The translations under genes were made by a program, and so were the position numbers. A stretch of DNA of 64,000 nt from contig NC_043991.1 in the NCBI RefSeq assembly GCF_902150065.1, positions 8,032,499 to 8,096,498 of the forward strand. The letters are read 5' to 3'. Below, in pieces: positions 50,509 through 64,000 of this stretch (its first letter is position 1; each line of letters begins with the position of its first letter). The notes beneath the pieces were generated by a model. It had not been told where the DNA came from and did not search any database. It saw only the letters and a program-made list of their open reading frames with translations. The DNA comes from Myripristis murdjan (lineage: Eukaryota; Chordata; Actinopteri; Holocentriformes; Holocentridae).

Positions 50509-53500
50509 ATCCAATTGAAAAAAAAACCCAAAAAACCAAAAAACCAAAAAAAACAAACAAACAAACAAACAAACAAAAAAAAAAAAAACAGGCATTGGGT
50601 TTACATAATCATTTGCATTGTTTCTTATAACTTTGGTGACATGGACGGATGGGTTGTCACATTGCCTTAGCTGCAGGTTGCACTGAAACTGTACCTGGGC
50701 TTGCAACTAACAAATATTTACATTGGCACTTAATTAGTTAATTAATGCATCAATCATTATAAAATTAATGACAAATGCCCATCATAAGTTGGTTTCGTGC
50801 AAGAGTTTGCGATACAGGTACTGGTGCCGATACTGCGACTTTGATACCTAGTCCTGAATGATACTTTTTTCCAGACCAGTTTCATAAAATCAATTTTATT
50901 AGGTCTTTAGGTGTGACAGAGTGTTTTTCCTGCATATGATGTGTAAAGTTAGACAGCCAATCACCAGCATTATTAGATCTTGGTTCAAGCATGGTGCATG
51001 CTCATTGGCCGACTGACACTGATGGGATTCACTCCTTAGATACTAAATTTCGGTACCATGGCATCTTTCCATACTCTAAAGTATTGAAGCAACTCAGTCC
51101 GTCTCATAAAAGTATCAAAGTTCTAACTGTTTTTTTTTTGTGTTTGTTTGTTTGTTTGTTTGTTTGTTTTTGCATTTTCATTTGCATTTGCAACCTGTAG
51201 CTAATTGCATGGAAGTTGCATTGGGCAATACCATTACCAGGCAGCCTTCACTCATATTTCTACTGAGCATCAGCATAATACCATGGTACATATATGCACA
51301 TACACATACACACAATGCATTTATAGATAGTGTGGTTATGTTTGTCCATGTTATTCAGAGTGCTGCTGCAGCTCTTGACACTGAAGGGTCCAGAGAGCAA
51401 ATCCAGAGACTCGGACACAGAGACATCCTCACGATGGACCCGGCATCCAAAATAGAAGATGTCAGCACAATGAAAGCTGCCTATGTCAGTCCCAGGACCG
51501 CAGGGGTGAGGCTGCGGGGTACGTGTCTTTGTCTCTCTCCGTCTACTGCTTTATCTCACACCATTATCACTTGTGACGTGCATGAAGCCGTGCACTTGAG
51601 AAGCTCTGAGAAGGTACAAGTGTTTTTCGAAGAACGGCATATTACAGCTTGCACATTGCACACTGAAGGCCACAGTGACCTTTATTATTATTGTTATTAT
51701 TATTATTTTTATCAAGTTTCTTTTCTTATTTTTACCTTTTAATAAATGTTTGTCAGTCAATTCTCTGTTTACTCTCAGTTTATCTCTCCTCTGACGTTTC
51801 CACCCTTCAGGCATCAGAGGCGAGCTCATGGAAAAACATATCACCCAGAAGATAAGGTAAACTGACTTTGAAATAAGTCTTCTGATCCTAAATGAGTTTG
51901 TGCTGGAGGTGGTTTATTTGTGGAACTGGACGGCAGTGCTTGACCACGTCTGGAAGGAAACCAGTGGGAGGAGTGATGTAATATTTACAAATGTGGGCTT
52001 GTTTTACACTTCAGTCGCACCTGTGATACATTTTTAATCTGATTTTATGATGGGATTTTACAAGTGGGTTCCTCATCATAATATGGTTAATGGATTATAT
52101 TCCCACACATGTGGTTGCCAACACCCCCTTCAATTTAAGTGCACACGAAGAATACAAAGTGTCAAGTTTTCAGTCAAAAGTGTTAGTGCTGCAGTAGACG
52201 GTGTGTCATCCCTCAGTCTTGTGCTGTACAGAAATTTCCTGGGCTGTAAAAGCAACACACCGAAGCTGCTTGATTCATTCAAGCTTCCTGACCAAAGGGC
52301 TCAGAGGGTTTTTTCAAGGCTGTCTGCTGTTTGTCAAAAACATGGCATTGCCACCTTTAACTGGACGAGCCACACTAGAGATTTGAGGAGTGTGAGGGTT
52401 TTGTTTTTTTTGTGGCAGTCATGAGCCTTGGAATTTGCATCACTCTGTTTAAAGACAACACCGATCTCTTTCTCCATGTCAAAAAGTTTTACAATGATTA
52501 CAGTAAATTTGTAGAGTGATACAAAAGGATATGTGGAAGGATAATTACATTTTTACACAACTAGCTGGTCTGTTAACTGCCTTCTTTTGCAGCATTGTAT
52601 ATGAACCTGCACAATCATTTTATGTGTAACACCTATGAATTTCAGTTTATGCAGCACATTGATTTTTAATATTGATGTCTTAGTCACAGGGAAATATGAT
52701 GATTTTAAAGTTGCTTTTACCGCTGCATCAATCCAATGCTCCCTGCCTTTTTTTTTTTTTTTAAGTATAAAATCATTTTAAGCCTTATTTTGTCTTTAGT
52801 TTCTTTCAGTTTAGTTTTGGTTGAGGCTTGCTGGTAAGGTGCTCAAATGAAATTCATGAAGGACTATTTTCAAAGAGCCAGACGGGGCTGGGTCTGCTCT
52901 GCACCGCAAATACTGTACAATACCCATTATAGTAGGCTGAGTACATGCTGCTACTTGCAGTATTTGCAGTGGAAAAACTCAGTAGATTGTCAGACCAGAT
53001 ATTGACATCTGTGTATTACTTTACAGAGAGCAGGTACATGCCGAATTCAATCCAGCACCTCCCAAAACAGACTTCTGCTCCACCACCAGGAAGGATTTCA
53101 CCGTCGAGGGATTTGTGCCTCTTACCCTTGAAACAACAAACGTACGTATTTGTATGCATAAAAGTATCTACATTCTCACATTTTACTCGACAAACTTCCA
53201 TTAAAAGTTCATGAACAGTCAACTGTCGGCATTGGATCTCTTGGGGAATCATCCCCACCTGCAAAATATATCTGTCTGTGCAAGTCATCCTGTCTTAATG
53301 TATTATTTTTCTCAAAACAAGTGAAAAACATCCGACAGTGCAGTGTGATAGTGTCACCTGCTTCTACTTCAAATCATCTTCTTCCAGGAATTTACTTGAA
53401 GAGGCATTATTTTTTTCATACAAGCGGGGGTGTCACAATTTCGGTTCTAAATATAAAATCGATTGAAATGAGCTTTTGAGTTTGACCTTCGAAATGATAA

Positions 53501-54914
53501 GCAGGTTTGTGATTCTCCCAGTAGTTTTGTTTCCTTTCCACAACTTTTTTTGGCTACTGGGAGAAGAGAAAATATGTAGACACTGCCTCCCCTTCTCCCC
53601 TTCTTCCTCTCTCCAGTGTGTCAACTGGTACCCAGTGGGAGTAACATTGACTCTCAGGGCAGTAAGTGTGGTACATTCAAAAAAAAAAAAAATGTTGCAG
53701 TTTATTACACTTGATACAACCTTGATACCACGTTTGTCAGGGCAGAGAACCAATGATCTGTTGATCTTTACGAATCAAGACTCAAGACAGTGTTTAAATC
53801 AAAAAGCTGACATCAAATCAAATGGTGACGCTTAAAAATGAAAGTGAAAATGAATCATAGATCTGGGCAGTCATGACACCCCTAGTTTCTAGTACGGTGG
53901 AGCTGCACTGGTAGCGAACAGAATTATCTCGGCCAAACATGTCCTTAGTATGTATGTGCCAGTTGTTATGATTTCTGTGTTACTGCCCTGGGACACTGAA
54001 GCAGGCGATTGACTGTTCATACGCTCATTTATGTACATTATAATCACAAGTCTTCTTAAAGAATGTGGAAAACCAGCCTAAGATAAGTATCTAAAGATAG
54101 AGAACAGTCCACAGTGCTGTGTGTTTTCGGTGTAACTCAGTTCTCACTGTATTGTTGTTCTCTGACTCTCAGGTTCATGACTACAAATCCGATCAGGCCA
54201 TTACATTTTGGAGTGAGAATCACCAGCGGATACAGGTCGGTCCCATTGTTTCATGTCTTTATCAAAATCTTATTATTCAGTGAGTCAGCGCTATATAAAT
54301 GCATTGATTTAATTCATTTTAAATTGGTTCATGTGTGGGCCAGAGGGAAATAAATTATGTATAATAGATTAATTTTCTCTACCATATGAACAGCTGGGTT
54401 TGGACTCTGTACATGCAGCCTTGCTGTCCCTTCACTCATCCTTGTAAAAAAATAAACATATAATCACTAATAGTTCCATATTTCACAATAGTGTGTCAGA
54501 GGAAAATGCAGCAGCTCATCCTGCAAGGTCGCCAAAGGAGGATTATGTATTGTGTATTCAAAGTTTTGATTCAGTCCTCAGTTTCTATCTTGTGAAATAT
54601 GTCTGCGTTTATTAACTTGAAACAAGACGTCTCATTTTTTTCAGCCACAAACACACTGATCCGGCACCTGGTGTACAAGCTTGAATGAGTAATTGATCAC
54701 TGTTGCAGTCTTTTTCAGAGTCAACACCTTTTTTTTCTGATCAGCAGTGACAGAACAAGCTAAGACAAAGTACTGGATATGATTCTTCGTCTGTTTTGTG
54801 TCACAGGGTGTGACTGCTGTGCCGAGCCCGGGCAGCCCCTTCAAAAAGTCGACGCTGTTCAGCACACCTGTCGCCCAGCGGCTGGACGAGCCTGCGCTCC
54901 CACCTGAGAGCTGA
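50301..54914 (+). CDS. spag8: Sperm-associated antigen 8 (ciliary microtubule inner protein)
   Basis: SPAG8 binds inside the doublet microtubules of sperm flagella and motile cilia. Six exons join in phase: 50301-50369, 51359-51518, 51811-51856, 53027-53141, 54173-54235 and 54807-54914, giving 186 residues. Matches to human SPAG8 in order: GHRDILTM (human GHRGLLTM), LRGIRGELME (LRGKREAMLE), VHAEFNP (VQAEQEP), VHDYKSDQAITFW (PHDYRQEQPETFW), and SPFKKSTLFSTPV (TPFRKNCSFSTPV). The long Gly/Ser/Pro-rich N-terminal half of the 485-residue human protein is absent, so the fish form is essentially the conserved core. The exon 2 donor at 51519 (CGGG|gtacgt) was chosen over an upstream gtgagg because only it keeps the frame. 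An upstream in-frame ATG at 50181 exists but seems less likely. Confidence 0.9.
50464..50590. repeat. Poly(A) and (CAAA)n tract in spag8 intron 1
   Basis: A 44-base A run is followed by ACCAAAA and (CAAA)n-like sequence up to another A run. It may be the tail of an old retroposon. Further right, 50805-51120 has gatactgg/aagtatcaaag words of a possible MITE. Confidence 0.8.
53426..53883. mobile_element. hAT-like MITE in spag8 intron 4
   Basis: The left end gggggtgtcacaatttcgg and right end tcatgacacccct form short inverted repeats (GGGGTGTCA). The inner start 'ttctaaatataaaatcgattgaaat' fits a common fish family. About 458 bp, non-coding. Confidence 0.5.
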
Positions 54915-54954
54915 GCCACTACGGCTGCGTTTCACAGCTTTATGGAGGCATTAT

Positions 54955-54960
54955 ATTAAA
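54955..54960 (+). terminator. spag8: spag8 poly(A) signal ATTAAA
   Basis: The common variant hexamer lies 40 bases after the stop codon, implying a very short 3'UTR. Confidence 0.5.
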
Positions 54961-55052
54961 GACATGATTTGCTTGATTTCTCGATTCTAGTGATCTCTCG
55001 ACTCGACTGAGAAATCATACAGTGATTATATCTGAAGACAGCCAAGTGTCTT

Positions 55053-55277
55053 CCATCCATCCATTTTCTCTACCTGCTCAGGCTATTTCTAATCAATGTC
55101 ACAGGCTGGAGTCTCTCCCAGCATGCACTGGGCACACTGTCACGCATCCACAGTTAGAGTAATCAGCTCACCTGATTGCATGTCTTTGGACTGTGGGAGG
55201 AAACCAGTGGAAACTCATTGAGAACATGCAGAGTGTACGCAGACAGGACCAGGATGACACTGAGCCACCGCGCCACC
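55053..55277 (+). repeat. Dispersed fish repeat (CCATCCATCC ... CTTTGGACTGTGGGAGGAAACC type)
   Basis: The words ccatccatccattttctcta, gcatgtctttggactgtggg, aggaaacc, gagaacatgcag and ccaccgcgccacc occur in the order typical of a very abundant fish interspersed repeat. The copy is diverged. I leave the class open. Confidence 0.7.
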
Positions 55278-57590
55278 TTAAAGGATCGTTATCATGTAAA
55301 TATATCATACATGTTTTACAAAATAATCTAATAACTGCTTAGTGACAGTGTAAGGTTGTCTTCACACATGCCAGCCTGTCAGCATCCTTTCTTCAGTGAA
55401 AAACATGCTGACGAGTGATTTTTTTGGAATACATTTATATTTAAAAAACAAATATCAGCCTGTTCTGCTCATTGTCGCTGGCTGGCTGTTTAAAAAAAAA
55501 ACAAAAAACAATTGATGTCACTTTTCGAACCACTTTTTATAGGAGTTTAACATAACTGGGACAAAATGTGGGTGGCAGTGCTTTCTGTAGATTTTTTATT
55601 TCATTTTTTTCAGTGTTTAAAGGCCACTTCCCATAGGATTCTGTGTACAAAAAGATTTTGGCAGCTGAGAAGAAAAAAAAAAAACGCTGTGTGTGAACCC
55701 GGCCTGATGGCGTCTGCTGCAGCTGATAGCCACAAGCAACAGTAACTGTGACTGCATGCATTTAGTACTTTTACCTCGCTGAGTTATCATGCAGCTTACA
55801 AAGAGCTGAATGGGAACTTTTGGCATTATTTGGATTAGCGGTGGAAGATATAACCTGTTTGGCAATCAGGAAAAATTGCCAGTTTTTTCTTTCAAAATCT
55901 GGCCGAGATGCAACTTGCAATTGAATGTCAGCGATGGCCTTGTGCAATAACAATGAAACTGGATGTACTGTAGAGTGCGGTTAACAAATCACAGCTGGAA
56001 CTTCCCTGTCGAAAAAGAAAAGGAGGCACATCTGCATCTCTCCTCATCGTCCCTCATCATCCCTGAGCGCTTTTCATTTTGGAAAGGCGAGGCAAATATT
56101 CACTCTGCTATTTGCTTGCTGAGCAAAAACTCTCTGAGCGTTTCTTCTTCTGTTTTTTTTTTTTTTTCCTTTCAGGTGTTCAGAACTGAAAATATGAAAA
56201 GCTTGCATGAACTGGCCATTGTATGCTATTGATTGCTGATAGAGAGCAGCACAATATGTTGATTTATGTGAAAAAGTTGCTGATTGTACCTTTAAATGTG
56301 GTTTTAGCACAGTTTGTTAAGGAAAGTCCCTCCTGTTACACATCAGTGTCAGACTATATTGTTCAACATTTTGCATTCACCAGCTGTAATCTCATTATGC
56401 CTAATTTACTTTTTGTTGTAATAATGTAGGATTTAACACTGCAAAGCTTCCACCTTTCTTTAGAAGTAAATGCACATTTTGTATTTTATTTTGGAATATA
56501 TTTGTCCTAATTTTTCACGCTGCTATTGCTCGGCAGTGGAGCTGCTATTGTTTGCTGGCTCCCTGCATTTTTCTTCTACCATTTGACTATTGCTTTTACC
56601 TCTAATTGCTGCAATTGAATGGTGTTGAACAACAAAAGGCCACATTTTCTTCCTACACTGTGTAAATATCTTGCTATTGTCCCTGGACAAATGACAAGAA
56701 GACCTGCTCGGGCTCAGAGAACAGGAGGGCGAGTGTTTCTGCAGAGAGCCGCGTTCACAAGCGCTCGCCTTCCGCACGTCACATACGGAGCTGGGAATGT
56801 GCATTAGCAGCATCACACAGTGCATGGCGCAGATTCAGATATGTGCTCTGTCAATCACAGGACAATTCAAGGCTCTGCTGATCCTCCCGGAGCTTTCAGC
56901 AGGGATTAGTAGGAGGTAGCTATGGCGACATGTAATTTTAGGTTTTTCTCACAGTTTCCAGTTTTTCGCACCAAACATTTCATTATCTGAGCATACAAGA
57001 AAACAATTTGCCTCTGAAACACATACCCAGGCCTTTGATTGAGTTTATTCTGAATTTTTCAAATGTCATGTTTTATTATGTGACTAATTTATTATAGTCA
57101 TTCACATAATGGCACAAAACTCATTTTTAGCCCATGTTTGAGTAAAATTCAAATTTTCAGCTGTTCATTTTCTTAATTCTGCATGTTGGCAGCATCTCAA
57201 AGCAGCTTTCAGCAACGAGAAACAAGAAACTATACAACAATTTAAGGTTTATTTTTTAGACTTGTGCCTCAAGTGGCTTTGAAAGTTATTCTCTCTCCTT
57301 GACTTTCTGCATGTTTTTTTTGTTTTTTTTCCGGTATGCATAGAGGCATTGATTTGGTTTCTTTTATGCGAGCTCTGTACTCAAAGTGCTCGATTCTGTG
57401 AAAGAAAATTTCAGATGATTTTGTGCACTGACTGACCCACAAACACACACATACACACACACACTCCACCCCCACCTTTGGAGGACAGTGTGACAGAAGG
57501 CCCGGTCAGCTCTGATAAGTTAATAGGTCATTGTTGTGTGGTGTGAATCATTCAGCATATGCCTGTGGACTCACCGATGTTCTGGGCGAA

Positions 57591-57632
57591 TGTGTGTGTG
57601 TGCATGTGTGTGTGTGTGTGTGTGTGTGTGTG
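57591..57632. repeat. (TG)n microsatellite, one interruption
   Basis: A TG run of 42 bases broken once by 'ca'. Confidence 0.95.
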
Positions 57633-57755
57633 GCAGCTATAGCACAGGCACCGGTGGCATGTCAGCGTGAGGGAGTGGGCGGTAATTACAGTCATGCAGG
57701 AGGGAAAGATGTTCTCCTGCAGAGATGAAGAAGCACACACACGCTTTCTCTCTCT

Positions 57756-57758
<3 letters not shown>

Positions 57759-57791
<33 letters not shown>
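57759..57791. repeat. (AC)16 microsatellite
   Basis: A perfect dinucleotide run of 33 bases. Confidence 0.95.
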
Positions 57792-57794
<3 letters not shown>

Positions 57795-58677
57795 CCCATG
57801 CCCCATTCCACAACTGATAATGGGTGTCTAATGAGACGTGATGTCATTACAGCAACACACAGCTGCCTGCTACCGTTCTGATACCATCTCGCTTTGCTCT
57901 CTCTCTCTCTCTCTGTGTTTTCCCTATCTGTCCACACCTGCATGTAGTTAATTACAGGTGCTTGATGCTCAGTTTTCCTGAGCACACTGTTGATTAGATT
58001 AGAAGAAGAAGAAGAAGAAAAAAACGCGTCTGGCAGCAATGTGTTGTGAAAAGCAAAGCAACCAGGATGTTATGTTTCGAGTCAGCTTGAGCTGGATAAG
58101 CCTAAACCAACGGCAACGACGAGATGAAAGCGTTGTTCTAATATCTAATAGATGATAAAAATAGACAATAAAATCTTCAAAGCACAGCTGCAATTTCAGC
58201 AAAGACGCTCCCGTTAAGGTTATAGAGTGAGACGCCTTGTCCTCCTGGTGAACTGACTGTTGCACTTCCTGCCATTTCAATATGTGACTCTAGCGGGATA
58301 TCAAATATTTTTGGGGGACGGCACAAGGGCGATTATAAATTCTTTCTGGGTTAAATTTAGATGAACACATTTGGGTAAGTGTTGTCAGGGGGATATGGCC
58401 CAGATACATTCGGAGAGTCCACATGACTAGTGGAAATATTAGCTTTGTGCACAGCAAGGCATTAAGTAAAGCGTAATTCCTGTAGAAAGGCCTTATATTA
58501 CGGCTCCCTCACTTCTCCGCCCGCTCTCCTCCATGACACTCTATCGCTTTGGGGAAGGCAAAGTCAATAAGTAACCGCACTCTGAAAACAAACACAGAAA
58601 CAAACAAACAAAAAAAAAAAGATAAAAATAGCACCTGGTTAGTGAATGAGAAAACAAAAAATGAGCGTTTTACTCAG

Positions 58678-58683
58678 TTTATT
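58678..58683 (-). terminator. npr2: npr2 candidate poly(A) signal
   Basis: AATAAA on the minus strand, 515 bases beyond the npr2 stop codon. It is a plausible end for the 3'UTR; others further left cannot be excluded. Confidence 0.45.
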
Positions 58684-59197
58684 GAACAAAATATCTTACA
58701 GTATCTTGGATATACATATATACATACTATCTTATACTGTTGAACGCCACTGTTGAACGTTGACCTCTGCATTGACATCGATCGTAACGCTACCCCCCCC
58801 GCCCCACCCCCCCCCTTCTTCAAAGAATGTTTCCAGGAAATATTAATACATCGTTGACTCCAAAACACATTATACAAATCTTAATATAGAAATCACAAAA
58901 AATAAGAATTTATCAGTGAAAAGTACTCACTCTCAGGACAGAAAGGTTCTTCATACAAAAAACAACTTGTACAATTTTTTGCAGTTACAGTATGCAGGTA
59001 ATAAATATACCTGAAATTCCCTCTATTTCTGTTTTAAGGTATATTGTTGTTCACTTCTTTTTTTTTTTTTTTTTTTTTTTTCTCTGTGTAGGGAATCACC
59101 GATAGGGACTTATTCTAGAACAAATAAAGTGGTGGCTTGGCCACTGGAGCCTCTGCTGCTGTCTCCTCTCTGCTGCTGCCACATGATCAGCAGCCTC

Positions 59198-64000
<4,803 letters not shown>

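Larger units (their letters stand above)
54961..58677. other. Interval between convergent spag8 and npr2
   Basis: Contains a dispersed fish repeat (55053-55277), T or A runs, and CA/TG microsatellites (57591-57632, 57759-57791). No coding sequence seen. Confidence 0.45.

Noticed and set aside
51509-51514. Upstream donor gtgagg for spag8 exon 2
   Set aside because: It would leave exon 3 out of frame with a stop; the donor at 51519 restores the frame and the LRG-R-E-ME match to human SPAG8.

Overview
This is a 64 kb piece of a teleost fish nuclear genome. The reasons: short-exon vertebrate genes with GT-AG introns, the fish form of melanin-concentrating hormone ([17 protein letters not shown]), dense CA/TG microsatellites, and small DNA transposons of fish type (Tc1-like, TTAA-flanked and hAT-like non-autonomous elements). 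I saw no bacterial, organellar or viral coding block, and no tRNA, rRNA or CRISPR array.

Layout from left to right. (1) 281-2846, minus strand: the first four coding exons of a transmembrane channel-like gene (tmc1 by synteny), running off the left edge. (2) 8398-9648, minus: the complete five-exon coding part of zfand5 (A20/AN1 zinc finger), with a long 3'UTR and a 5' non-coding exon near 13.4-13.6 kb. Two near-identical 0.7 kb Tc1-like elements bracket its promoter, and the second is nested in another element. (3) 16860-19692, plus: complete nine-exon ccnb1 (cyclin B1) with a readable G2/M-type promoter. (4) 19.8-38.8 kb: gene-poor and AT-rich, with stretches that look like conserved non-coding DNA and one candidate minus-strand first exon at 36430-36600. 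(5) 39003-39410, minus: an intronless prepro-melanin-concentrating hormone gene with a TATA box. (6) 39.5-46.3 kb: intergenic. (7) 46296-46759 (perhaps to 48549), minus: an unrecognised gene with three phase-compatible 3' exons. (8) 50301-54914, plus: complete six-exon spag8, with an RFX-type X-box just upstream. (9) 59198-61328, minus: the last three coding exons of npr2 (natriuretic peptide receptor B), convergent with spag8 and running off the right edge.

The genes do not form a pathway. They are a conserved linkage group: the tmc1/zfand5 and spag8/npr2 orthologues lie on human chromosome 9 and ccnb1 on human 5q, a combination kept together on the chicken Z chromosome. The most novel items are the unrecognised gene at 46.3-48.5 kb, the candidate exon at 36.4 kb, the paired and nested non-autonomous transposons around the zfand5 promoter, and the X-box at spag8. 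All exon joins were read by eye from splice signals and reading-frame phase. No alignment or RNA data were available.
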